Origin: Alicyclobacillus sacchari
GTDB lineage: Bacteria > Bacillota > Bacilli > Alicyclobacillales > Alicyclobacillaceae
DNA length: 64,000 nucleotides
Direction of reading: 5' to 3'
Assembly (NCBI RefSeq): GCF_004366795.1
Contig: NZ_SORF01000004.1
Location: 62,001 to 126,000 of the forward strand
Of the stretch, positions 21,060 to 28,978 are shown piece by piece; the first letter of the stretch is position 1; each line of letters begins with the position of its first letter. Below the pieces are notes generated by a model. It worked only from the letters and a program-made list of their open reading frames with translations. It searched no databases and had not been told where the DNA came from. Position numbers and translations under genes: made by a program.

Positions 21060-21192
21060 CCCCCGCTTTCTCATGACTATCGACACGCCCTTGCGAACTT
21101 TGCCAGATGAGCTTAGAGAAGACCTGTTTTGCTTGTGCTGGGGAGATTGGCGAAGCCGGAGTCTTCCATTCCACGTAAAACAGCCGATCCAT
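20995..21192 (-). CDS. Possible short leader ORF before the recombinase
   Basis: A 65-codon frame starting MDRLFYVEWKTPASPISPAQ. Its ATG at 21192 has AAGGGGG seven bases upstream, a better ribosome binding site than any recombinase start. It overlaps the recombinase start by about 65 bp in another frame, so its last third is only shadow sequence. It may couple translation of the recombinase, or be spurious. Confidence 0.25.
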   Translation of the reverse strand: MDRLFYVEWKTPASPISPAQAKQVFSKLIWQSSQGRVDSHEKAGDADADGRLHARVNRGTGCGGA

Positions 21193-21210
21193 GTTGACAC
21201 CCCCTTACCG

Positions 21211-21218
21211 GTTGTATG
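21211..21218 (-). promoter_or_regulatory. Sigma-E-like -10 element before the recombinase
   Basis: Minus-strand CATACAAC about 20 bp upstream of the first ribosome binding site resembles the mother-cell sigma-E -10 (CATACAAT). The matching -35 is weak. In B. subtilis spoIVCA is transcribed by sigma-E, so the site makes biological sense, but it is a short match. Confidence 0.35.
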
Positions 21219-21308
21219 CGGGAGAGGAGATGTCCTAACACGAATCGGCTACTGGAGGGACGGCTGCCGCATGAAGGAGATCATCAGTTGCGATGAAGTG
21301 GCGCAGGT

Positions 21309-21926
21309 CTAGTTGGTGTCATCGTGTTTGGAACCCTTGCTACGCCGGTGTTCCCAGATGCGAAACCATACAAAAAGCACGATGAGCACGACAACGACGA
21401 GAATCAACAGCACGACGTGGTGTTTGAAAAACGGCCAGTACTTTGTGACAAACTCTCCAATATACCGCCCGGCAATGATGAATACGCCCGACCAGACAAC
21501 AGCGGCAATGGTATTGAACACAAAAAACAACCAAGGCTTCATACGATTGATGCCAGCGAGGTATGGAATGAGGATGCGAACGCCAGCGATAAACTTTGCG
21601 ATGAATACCACCCATAACTCGTAGCGCTGAAACCGTTGATTTGCTGCATCCAGCTTGGCCGGTGTAATGCCAATGAATTTGCCAAAGTAAAGGACGATAG
21701 GACGCCCGAGATACCACCCTATCATATAGGCAATGGCCGATCCAATGAGGTTGCCAAGGCATCCCGCGAGCCACACTGGAACAAGGTGAAACACGCCTTT
21801 CGACCACTCGATGCCGGAAAGCGTGAGGGTTGTTTCAGCAGGGAATGGAAAGCCAATGGCTTCAACGAGGATGATGAGAAACACACCGAAATATCCGTAG
21901 TGATGAATGATCTCCTGAAAGTGCAC
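21309..21926 (-). CDS. DedA-family (VTT domain) membrane protein
   Basis: A 205-residue integral membrane protein. It has the DedA marks: VEAIGFPFPAETTL near the N-terminus, the re-entrant segments and FIAKFIAGVRILIPYLAG with its conserved Arg, then C-terminal membrane helices and a basic tail. Members translocate phospholipids or undecaprenyl phosphate. The GTG at 21926 has GGGAGG upstream and is preferred over an ATG at 21959 or 21995, which lie in or beyond the attachment site. Its promoter must lie at or beyond attR, so excision would change its upstream DNA. Confidence 0.88.
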   Translation of the reverse strand: MHFQEIIHHYGYFGVFLIILVEAIGFPFPAETTLTLSGIEWSKGVFHLVPVWLAGCLGNLIGSAIAYMIGWYLGRPIVLYFGKFIGITPAKLDAANQRFQRYELWVVFIAKFIAGVRILIPYLAGINRMKPWLFFVFNTIAAVVWSGVFIIAGRYIGEFVTKYWPFFKHHVVLLILVVVVLIVLFVWFRIWEHRRSKGSKHDDTN

Positions 21927-21952
21927 AGAGTCGCCTCCCTGGGCTGCTGCAA

Positions 21953-21993
21953 GTGACATTGTCGACGACACCAAGAAGTTTGATACGTCCGGC
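21953..21993. other. Right attachment site of the sigK element (attR)
   Basis: The core CCAA lies at 21971-21974. The element side (21953 onward) reads, on the minus strand, GTGTCGTCGACAATGTCAC, mirroring the left-end arm. The other side is sigK coding sequence (AAG AAG TTT GAT). Right and left element ends joined at CCAA give a palindromic attP with 19-bp arms around CAAC. Confidence 0.8.
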
Positions 21994-22509
21994 ATTGATC
22001 AGGACGATTTGATTTCGATTGGCACGGTCGGCCTGATCAAAGCGGTGGACACATACCAGCCTGCAAAAGGCACAAAATTTGCGACGTACGCCGCACGATG
22101 CATTCAAAATGAGATTCTGATGCAATTGCGGGCGCAACGCAAAACCCGCAAGGACGTCTCACTGTACAGCCCCATCGGCACAGACAAAGAAGGTAACGAA
22201 ATCACCATCTCCGATATTCTGTTTTCTGAGAGCGATTCCACAGAGGACGAGGTCAGTCGGAGAATGGAGATCGACGGCATGAAGAAGTTGCTCGATGTTT
22301 TGGACGAACGCGAGCGTCGCGTGATCGAACTGCGCTTCGGGCTCGTGGACGGCCACGAATGGACGCAAAACGAAGTGGCCGATTTACTCGAAATATCCCG
22401 TTCCTACGTATCCCGGTTGGAGAAGCGAGCGTTACTGAAAATGTTCCACCAGTCATACGCAGGCCAAGAGCGCAAACGAGCCTACAGGCATTCGCGCGCA
22501 CAGCCGTGA
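21973..22509 (+). CDS. sigK: sigK 3' part (sigma-K regions 2-4)
   Basis: Encodes KKFDTSGIDQDDLISIGTVG and the rest of sigma-K: region 2 (GTKFATYAARCIQNEILMQL), KKDVSLYSPIGTDKEGNEI-type sequence (here RKDVSL) and region 4 with LDERERRVIELRFGL and the HTH EVADLLEISRSYVSRLEKRAL. It has no start codon or ribosome binding site of its own; TTG 22009 is not preceded by one. It needs fusion with 19280-19474 to be expressed. The ending KMFHQSYA matches the C-terminus of SigK. Confidence 0.93.
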   Translation, partial: KKFDTSGIDQDDLISIGTVGLIKAVDTYQPAKGTKFATYAARCIQNEILMQLRAQRKTRKDVSLYSPIGTDKEGNEITISDILFSESDSTEDEVSRRMEIDGMKKLLDVLDERERRVIELRFGLVDGHEWTQNEVADLLEISRSYVSRLEKRALLKMFHQSYAGQERKRAYRHSRAQP

Positions 22510-22526
22510 TCCAATCGCCGTCCGGA

Positions 22527-23762
22527 TCAATGTCCGGACGGCCAGGTTCCGAGAGTGACTTCGACCGTCATCCTTTTTCCGTCGCGAAGCACCGCAAGCG
22601 TTATCTTCTGGCCGGGATTGTCCTCGTTGATATACGCGGTCAACTGTTCGATGCTGTTCACCGGCTTGCCGTCGATGCCCACGATGATGTCGCCATCACC
22701 TTTGAGAATGGTGTAGGGATCAGCCGTCTGATTGGCATTGTTCAACTTGTTCGCGTTGCTGTCGCCGCGCAAGCCCGCTTTCGCGGCAGGGCCGTCCTTT
22801 GTCGTCTCGGTCACGTAAACGCCAGACGCTACAGGCAGGTGCATGGCCTCCTGCATTAGATTGTCGATATCCATCCCCTCGATACCAAGCCATGCATGTG
22901 CGATGGGTTGACCAGACAGCAGCTTGGGTTCCAGCTGGACGAGCCTGTCAATTGGTATCGCAAAGCCGATCCCAATCGAACCTTCAATTGGACTCTCGAT
23001 CAAGGTGTTGATACCGACGACTTGGCCCGCGGCGTTGAGCAACGGCCCACCCGAATTGCCGGGGTTGAGCGGCGCGTCCGTCTGAATCATGCCGTTCATG
23101 ACGTGGCCGCTCGACTCGGACATGGATCGATTCAAGCCGCTGACGATCCCGGAGCTGACGCTGGAGGTGAGCTCAAACGGGTTGCCAATGGCAATGACCA
23201 AGCTGCCAGGCTGCAGCGATTTCACGGATCCGAGCGGCAATGGCTGCACGGAAGCCGGAGCAGGAATGCGGACAATGGCGAGATCGTCCAGCGTGTCGGC
23301 ATTGAGCACGCGTCCGATGTACTGGCGATTGCCACTCGACACCTCGACCGTCTTGGCACTTCCCACAACATGCGCATTTGTCGCGATATCGCCGTTATCG
23401 TCGATGAGAAAACCGGTGCCAATATCCTCTTCGGCGCCGCTGTCCGTCGCTGATTTGCCCCCTGATACCGCCGTAATCGTAAAAATGCTGTTTTTTACAC
23501 GGTTGTAGATATCCGTGACCAAGGTGGTGTTGTCCACACCCGGAATCGCGGTAGCCGAACTGCTCGTTCCCGAACCGTTGCTTGTGACTGAAGGTACGTA
23601 TTCCACCGTCGTCTGGTGCCCGGAGCGGCTGATGGCTGCACCCGTCCAAATGCCTAACACATAGAACACCGCGAGACCGGCGACGATACTCGGCAACCAC
23701 ACCGCCCGCCTGCGCCGGCCGTCGCTCGGCCAATCGTCAAACTCATCGAAACGCCGCCCCAT
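22527..23762 (-). CDS. HtrA-type membrane-anchored serine protease
   Basis: A 411-residue envelope protease for misfolded proteins. After a cytoplasmic Arg-rich segment there is one membrane helix at about residues 22-45. The trypsin-like domain has H131 (ATNAHVV), D160 (TLDDLAIV) and S237 (NPGNSGGP). One PDZ domain follows (GVYVTETTKDGPAAKAGLRG, GDIIVGIDGKPVNS) with a short Asn-rich insert. Start ATG 23762 follows GGGGGAGG. The gene converges with sigK and is unlinked to the dynamin operon apart from strand. Confidence 0.93.
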   Translation of the reverse strand: MGRRFDEFDDWPSDGRRRRAVWLPSIVAGLAVFYVLGIWTGAAISRSGHQTTVEYVPSVTSNGSGTSSSATAIPGVDNTTLVTDIYNRVKNSIFTITAVSGGKSATDSGAEEDIGTGFLIDDNGDIATNAHVVGSAKTVEVSSGNRQYIGRVLNADTLDDLAIVRIPAPASVQPLPLGSVKSLQPGSLVIAIGNPFELTSSVSSGIVSGLNRSMSESSGHVMNGMIQTDAPLNPGNSGGPLLNAAGQVVGINTLIESPIEGSIGIGFAIPIDRLVQLEPKLLSGQPIAHAWLGIEGMDIDNLMQEAMHLPVASGVYVTETTKDGPAAKAGLRGDSNANKLNNANQTADPYTILKGDGDIIVGIDGKPVNSIEQLTAYINEDNPGQKITLAVLRDGKRMTVEVTLGTWPSGH

Positions 23763-23862
23763 CGTGCCTCCCCCTTCCACAACCACATGTCGTTGCCTTC
23801 ATTCTAACCATCCACCTTCCCATGCACAAACCAACGGAAGGTTGCGGCCAGCAAGACGATTC

Positions 23863-25818
23863 TCAGGCATTTGCCAGTATCGAGAGAATTTGCTGCAGCC
23901 GATTCGCCAAGTCAGGATCCGGCTTTTGATCGGCCGTCCTGCGTCCGTTCGCAATTCGCTCCCCGGCACTCCCATAATACGTGGCCAAGGCCGCTCCCAA
24001 CTGCTCCTGACAACGTTCTACGAGCATATCGCCCCGCGTTTCAACGATCTCCTTCGCAGCCGCCATAGCGATCGGTTCTGTGGCCTCCATCATGGCGCCT
24101 TGTCCACCGCCTTCAAAGAACTGCTTGGCGGAGGCGAAGTGGCGGAAAAACGGCTCAAACAGACTGCTGTCAACGTGTGCTGGAGCGGCGTTGAGAACGT
24201 CATCGATCAAATGAAAGCTCCCTTCGGTGGCATCATCATGGCTCACACCGGCAAGCGACAGCCTTGCCATCTCGGCTTCCCATCGCGCCTCCTCGCCGGC
24301 CAAGGCTTCACTTGCCAAGCGTTCCGCGCGAAGCGCGAACGTGCGCAATTCGATGTCGATCCGCCGCCCAATCGCCGCCGCCAGCTCCGCCGCCGCTTCG
24401 CGCAACTTGTCCGCCGGCTTGCCAAGGCGAAAACGCCCCGGATGAAACGCCTCACGGAACAAATCCCGATAGGCAAAGCGCAGACGCTCACCGGCGTGAA
24501 ACAACAGTTCGCGCAGTTCCTGTGCAAGGGGACGCGACAAACGCGCTTCACTATCCACGCGCGCAGCCTCCATGCGCTTGTTGAATGCATCCAGTTCACG
24601 GAGCCGGGACGCGCGTTCCTCGTCATCCGCCGCGATACGCAATTGTTCCTCGCGCTGTCGCGCTGCCACCTGCTCGCGCAAGGTCGCCAGTGTGCGCTTG
24701 GCCAAATCGGCAGCCAAGCTGTCTGCTGACGATTCGACATACTGGATGAGATCGGCCTGCAGACGATCGACTCCGGCGTACTCGCGCAGCGTGTCGAGCG
24801 ACGTCGCATCTGGCTGCCAGCTGTCGTCACGCAAGCGCGATCGCGCCAGCGCCAACGCGTCCACATCGGCCGCATCGACCGCGAGCCGCCGCCCGGCTTC
24901 GGCCAATTGCGCAGAGACCTCGTACACTCGCGGCTGCCGGATGCCAAGGCGTTTGAGCTCGGCCTCGACGCGCGATCGCACCTGCCCGCGCTCTTCCTCA
25001 CTGCTGGCGAGATCAATCGCGTTAATGGCCGCAAACAGCTTGTTCTGCTGCGAAACGTCCTGTACCCCGGCCAACTGTAACAGAAATTCGCGATCCGCCT
25101 GACTGAATGCATGCGTGTAGTACATGACAAACAAAACCGCGTCCGCCTCGCGCATATACGAGAAAGCGACATTGGTATGGCGCTGGTGGATGGAGTCGAC
25201 GCCTGGCGTATCGACGAAGACGAAGCCGCGCTGCAAGAGTGGATCGTCGACCTCGACATCGACGCGACCGACATACGCCGCGTACCGCTCGTCAGCCGAA
25301 AATGCCCGCAGATCTTCAACACTGGCCACCCACGTCGTCCCGAGCCTATGGCGCATGTCTTCATAGCCGTCGCGCAGCGCCTTAAGGAAACGCACATGAC
25401 GCCGATAGGCAACTGGGAACTGAGTGACAGTCAGGCGATCGATCTCCACCATCGCCGCAGAGAGATCACTGACCGGGCGATGTAAGGCTTGCAAAGTCGA
25501 CTCGACGTCGCGCCACAGCTCCTCCTCGGTCTTCGCCGCAATCTGGACCTTCGCATCTGCTGCAAGCGCACCGCGAAGTTCTGTGACGGCCGCGGTGGTC
25601 GGACTTGGGGAAACGACGAGCAACGGCCTCCCCAAAATGGCGTTCAGCACCGACGATTTACCTGCAGAGAACGCGCCAAATACTGCAATCACCATCTGCT
25701 TTTGGGAAAGTCTTGCGATCGCCGTTTCGATGAAGCGGGAATCGATCCCGACAATACCGCGAACCGCATCCCGCAACTGCTCGAGGCGTTGGATCGACAT
25801 CGATCGTTCATGCATCAT
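23863..25818 (-). CDS. Bacterial dynamin-like GTPase (second of pair)
   Basis: A 651-residue large GTPase. G1 is GAFSAGKSSVLNAIL, G2 lies in SPSPTTAAVTELR, G3 is VFVDTPGVDS and G4 is AINAIDLA. Long helical and coiled-coil regions follow (QVAARQREEQLRIAADDEER and others). These features match bacterial dynamin-like proteins that remodel or protect membranes. Its ATG overlaps the stop of the upstream dynamin gene (ATGA), so the two proteins are made together, probably forming a heteromer. In B. subtilis DynA the two modules are fused into one chain. Confidence 0.88.
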   Translation of the reverse strand: MMHERSMSIQRLEQLRDAVRGIVGIDSRFIETAIARLSQKQMVIAVFGAFSAGKSSVLNAILGRPLLVVSPSPTTAAVTELRGALAADAKVQIAAKTEEELWRDVESTLQALHRPVSDLSAAMVEIDRLTVTQFPVAYRRHVRFLKALRDGYEDMRHRLGTTWVASVEDLRAFSADERYAAYVGRVDVEVDDPLLQRGFVFVDTPGVDSIHQRHTNVAFSYMREADAVLFVMYYTHAFSQADREFLLQLAGVQDVSQQNKLFAAINAIDLASSEEERGQVRSRVEAELKRLGIRQPRVYEVSAQLAEAGRRLAVDAADVDALALARSRLRDDSWQPDATSLDTLREYAGVDRLQADLIQYVESSADSLAADLAKRTLATLREQVAARQREEQLRIAADDEERASRLRELDAFNKRMEAARVDSEARLSRPLAQELRELLFHAGERLRFAYRDLFREAFHPGRFRLGKPADKLREAAAELAAAIGRRIDIELRTFALRAERLASEALAGEEARWEAEMARLSLAGVSHDDATEGSFHLIDDVLNAAPAHVDSSLFEPFFRHFASAKQFFEGGGQGAMMEATEPIAMAAAKEIVETRGDMLVERCQEQLGAALATYYGSAGERIANGRRTADQKPDPDLANRLQQILSILANA

Positions 25819-27326
25819 ACGGTTGGTACCTCCCCTGCCGCCACTGAGTCCAATGCACGCTGCTCGCGGGCGCATACGTCGAGATAAGCCTGCAACGCCG
25901 CACATCGGTCACTTTCCGTCTCGATTTGCGCTCGGGTCGCCGCTTGCTCGTCCTCGCACTTTGCGACACAGGCTGTGACAAACTGTTCGGCCAACGCCCC
26001 GGCCGCGGCTAAGGCGTCCCGTTTTACGCGAGCGACGACATCTTTGACGTATTGGTACGGATACTGCGATGAAACCAGCGCGCCAGGCTTTACGATGCGC
26101 GCGACATAATCGACGTCGACCTCGATAGAAATGGCGGCTGCACCATCAGCCAGTCGGGCGCTCGTGGCGGGATCGATGCCAGCCTGGCGCACATCGCTCG
26201 CAATTTGGTTGGCAAGTGGCGTCAAAAGAAAGTTCTGCACACGTTCCCCGATATCTCGGGCAAACGCCTCCGCGCGCCGCAGTCGCTCCGCCTCCGTCTT
26301 CTGTACGGATCGAAACAACCCGACCTTGAACTCCGGTCGTAAACTCTCGATGTAAAGGCGCCCCTTTTCGGTTGTTTCATAAGGTGCAATTTGGGCAAGT
26401 TCGATCAAACGCAGCCAGCTTTCCCGCGTAGCTTGAGCGCTATCGCGAACCGCCTGCGCGCTGGCCTCATACTGCTTCCGCACGCGTACAAGCTCTGCCG
26501 CTTCGCGCTCCAACCAGGAGGCCGCTTCGTCTGCTGATAGCGGCATGCTGCCACACGCCTTGGCGACAGCGGCGCCAGCAGCTTGCACAAGCGAATCGAA
26601 ATGCGCCGTAACGCCCTCTTTGGCCACGTCGGCCAGACGGCGGCGCACGTTCTCCACGCCTCCGTCCGCCATGTGTGATTCGGCTTGCGCTACCAACCAA
26701 CTCCGCAATGCAGGCAACTGGTTGTGCGGAGATTCGCCAACGGTGGTGAAGAAGATGGTGTCCTCCGCAACGCCGTAATCCGCAAGCACGCTGTACACGC
26801 TATCGGCAAACTGGACAAACGGCAGTTCCGACTCCAGATGCTTGTCAATTTGATGCACAACAAACGCCAATCGCTTGCCCTCTTCGACAAAGGTGTGCAG
26901 TAACTCAAGATTCTCTTCGGCTTCAACATGTTGATAATCCGCGACGATCACGACACAATCCGCCTGGTACAAAGCGTTCATCGTCGCCTCTTTGTGCCGC
27001 TCGTCAGTCGAGTCGATACCCGGGGTATCGAGGAACTGAAGCTGTCCGCCACTCCCAGGCAAATTCATGCGCACGCCTTCGACCTCTGCCGTCGTCGGAT
27101 TGGCTCCGGTTTTCAGCTTTGTGCCTGACAATGCGCTGACCAAGCTCGACTTTCCGGCCGAGAAGAGGCCACAAAACGCCACGGTAAAGGTCGATTCGGC
27201 GGCCGGATCGGCCAATATATCAAGCAGCCGACGCGCATGCACGCCGCTGCCAACGCTCTCCAACCACGCTGCGATCCGCTCGTATTGGCGCCCCATTTCC
27301 AGCGTGGATTCCATCGTATTCGACAT
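25815..27326 (-). CDS. Bacterial dynamin-like GTPase (first of pair)
   Basis: A 503-residue GTPase, shorter than its partner. G1 is GLFSAGKSSLVSALSG, G2 lies in NPTTAEVEGVRM, G3 is FLDTPGIDS and the G4 position reads HQIDKH, slightly unusual. A helical stalk follows (LEREAAELVRVRKQYEASAQ). The frame extends to 27890 but that part is antisense to the proline-rich gene. The ATG at 27326 is the most likely start although GAGAGGAG is 12-13 bases away; ATG 27314 and 27368 are alternatives. Overlaps the second dynamin gene by 4 bp. Confidence 0.85.
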   Translation of the reverse strand: MSNTMESTLEMGRQYERIAAWLESVGSGVHARRLLDILADPAAESTFTVAFCGLFSAGKSSLVSALSGTKLKTGANPTTAEVEGVRMNLPGSGGQLQFLDTPGIDSTDERHKEATMNALYQADCVVIVADYQHVEAEENLELLHTFVEEGKRLAFVVHQIDKHLESELPFVQFADSVYSVLADYGVAEDTIFFTTVGESPHNQLPALRSWLVAQAESHMADGGVENVRRRLADVAKEGVTAHFDSLVQAAGAAVAKACGSMPLSADEAASWLEREAAELVRVRKQYEASAQAVRDSAQATRESWLRLIELAQIAPYETTEKGRLYIESLRPEFKVGLFRSVQKTEAERLRRAEAFARDIGERVQNFLLTPLANQIASDVRQAGIDPATSARLADGAAAISIEVDVDYVARIVKPGALVSSQYPYQYVKDVVARVKRDALAAAGALAEQFVTACVAKCEDEQAATRAQIETESDRCAALQAYLDVCAREQRALDSVAAGEVPTV

Positions 27327-27479
27327 CTCTGACCAAAATCTCCTCTCCTGGCTCTGCTCTTTGTTCATGATACGTGAAAACTGCGTTTCACGCACGATCA
27401 GCCTTGGATAGATGCCGCAGTGCACGGTAACCGGATCGACATACGATATCAGAGAACTGACGTGCAGGAGGTGAGGGTT

Positions 27480-27881
27480 GTGCGACTTCAATCCATCATC
27501 AAATTCGGCGGACTCGCATTCGATATCGCAAGCGATGAGAAAGTACAACAACTTGCTGGCATGGTGCACAGCGGAGCAAAGCGCAGAGGCCTCTTGCAGC
27601 CGTGGATGCCCCCTGCACAAGGCCATCCACATATGCCTTACCCGCCCGCACATTGGCCGAAGAGCAGCCAGCCCATTCCGTTTGCACCGTCGCACGGATC
27701 GCCTGCTCCGGCATCCCACTCGCCAGTCAAGGTAGAACCGGCCAAGGCAGAGCCCGCTCCCGAGGAACAAAAAACCGCCGCGGCAGACGGCTTGAACCTC
27801 GAGAAATGGGTTAACATGGATAATGCAAAAAAAGTAATCGGGTGGATGGGGACTCTCAATCAGATGTTGAACAAACAGTGA
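27480..27881 (+). CDS. Proline-rich hypothetical protein
   Basis: A 133-residue protein starting at GTG (MRLQSIIKFGGLAFDIASDE) behind an excellent GGAGGTGAGG. The middle is rich in Pro, His, Ala and Lys (PHMPYPPAHWPKSSQPIPFA, then a Pro-Ala-Glu-Lys stretch), and the end is a short amphipathic segment (LEKWVNMDNAKKVIGWMGTL). It is divergent from the dynamin pair and just upstream of the terpene synthase. Family not recognised. The flexible middle with two ordered ends suggests a linker or scaffold. Confidence 0.65.
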   Translation: MRLQSIIKFGGLAFDIASDEKVQQLAGMVHSGAKRRGLLQPWMPPAQGHPHMPYPPAHWPKSSQPIPFAPSHGSPAPASHSPVKVEPAKAEPAPEEQKTAAADGLNLEKWVNMDNAKKVIGWMGTLNQMLNKQ

Positions 27882-27919
27882 CGTCCCCAAAACCGCGAAA
27901 GGGCCTGGAGGTCATTGTA

Positions 27920-28978
27920 TTGGATACCGGCACGCCATCGCGACCAAGTCTCTTCCTCTACCGCCTCTTTCGCCACGTGATGCCGCTCGCCCGCGCCGAA
28001 CTCGCGCATTGGCGCGCGCGGGCTGCGGCCATTCCAGATCCCATGCTGCGCCGACAGGCCGTAGCCAGCATTGCGGACAAGCAGTTTCACGCGGACGGCG
28101 GAACGGTCTACGCCGCCGGTAATCAGCGCTACGCCCAAACGCTCGTCAAAGTCATTGTCGCACTGCAGACCATCAGCGATTACCTCGACAATCTTTGCGA
28201 TCGCGCCAATGTCCTGGATGGCCCCACGTTTCGCCAATTACATTGGAGTATGCTCGACGCCGTGCGTCCGCATTTCCCTCTGCGCGAATACTATGGGCGC
28301 TGGGGCCAGGTCGACGACGGTGGATATCTGTCCGAATTGGTGCAAACGTGCCAACAGGGGCTTACACAATTGCCCTATTACTCCGTCGTGCAGCCCCAGG
28401 TCAGTTGGTATGTCGAGCGCTATAGTGAATTACAGGAACATAAACACATCCAGCATGCCATGCGGGAGCAACGGCTCATCGACTGGAGCACACCATACCT
28501 CCATCACTATCCGGATACGAAATGGTATGAATTCGCCGCCGCGACCGGTTCCACCCTAGGCATGTTTTCGCTGTTCTTAGCCGCAACAGAACCGATTGAA
28601 GCGGAAACGGTGCATCTCATTCACCAGCACTACTTCCCCTGGATCTGCGGCTTGCATATCTTGCTCGACTATTTTATCGATCTTTCTGAGGATAACGAGG
28701 CAGGCGACTTCAACTTTGTCGCATGTTATGGCGATCCGTCGCTGGCTCGGCACCGCCTCCGCCACTTTGCGAGGCAAAGTCGCCAGAACGCGGAACAAAT
28801 TCCAATCGGCGGGCGCATTCATCAGTACGTGGTACAAGGGCTACTTGGTATGTATCTGTCTGATCCAAAAGTGGATCATCAGGCGGATGTACGCAAAGCC
28901 CGGCGGCTCGTGTATGCGTTTGGTCCCACATCCATCATGTTCTATCTGGCCACACACCTGTACCGCCGAATTGCCTGA
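27920..28978 (+). CDS. ytpB: Tetraprenyl-beta-curcumene synthase-like protein (YtpB, DUF2600)
   Basis: A 352-residue class I terpene synthase of the YtpB family, which cyclises C35 or C20 prenyl diphosphates to sesquarterpene precursors. Asp-rich segments are QTISDYLDNLCDRANVLDG and HILLDYFIDLSEDNEAGDF. The TTG at 27920 has GGAGG eight bases upstream and is preferred; a GTG at 27842 in the same frame overlaps the upstream gene. Its stop abuts that of folB on the other strand. Sesquarterpenes are linked to spores and membranes in Bacillus; Alicyclobacillus-type organisms make hopanoids too. Confidence 0.88.
   Translation: MDTGTPSRPSLFLYRLFRHVMPLARAELAHWRARAAAIPDPMLRRQAVASIADKQFHADGGTVYAAGNQRYAQTLVKVIVALQTISDYLDNLCDRANVLDGPTFRQLHWSMLDAVRPHFPLREYYGRWGQVDDGGYLSELVQTCQQGLTQLPYYSVVQPQVSWYVERYSELQEHKHIQHAMREQRLIDWSTPYLHHYPDTKWYEFAAATGSTLGMFSLFLAATEPIEAETVHLIHQHYFPWICGLHILLDYFIDLSEDNEAGDFNFVACYGDPSLARHRLRHFARQSRQNAEQIPIGGRIHQYVVQGLLGMYLSDPKVDHQADVRKARRLVYAFGPTSIMFYLATHLYRRIA

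Larger units (their letters stand above)
19473..21974. mobile_element. Minimal 'skin'-type element interrupting sigK (2.5 kb)
   Basis: A 2,498-bp insertion between the CCAA cores at 19473 and 21971. It carries only a serine recombinase and a DedA-type protein, both on the strand opposite to sigK. Excision would restore a 243-residue SigK (65 + 178 codons), close to the 241 residues of the B. subtilis protein. The recombinase beside the 5' half of sigK and pointing toward it is also the arrangement of spoIVCA in B. subtilis skin. Known sigK elements are usually far larger and prophage-like; this one has no phage genes. Confidence 0.9.

Noticed and set aside
21073-21312. 79-codon plus-strand frame inside the sigK element
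   Set aside because: Antisense to the recombinase start for most of its length; only a 13-codon tail has a ribosome-binding-like stretch.
19481-21972. Crossover at TGTCG(T/A)CGACAC, present at both element ends
   Set aside because: This near-repeat is the inverted arm read through its own GTCGAC palindrome. Recombination there would shift the sigK reading frame, whereas CCAA restores it exactly.
24243-25412. Minus-strand frame of 389 codons inside the second dynamin gene
   Set aside because: A shifted frame of the dynamin gene; very rich in Arg, Ser and Trp, as shadow frames of GC-rich genes are.
27327-27890. N-terminal extension of the first dynamin gene
   Set aside because: Opposite to the proline-rich gene and lacks dynamin-like sequence before MSNTMES.
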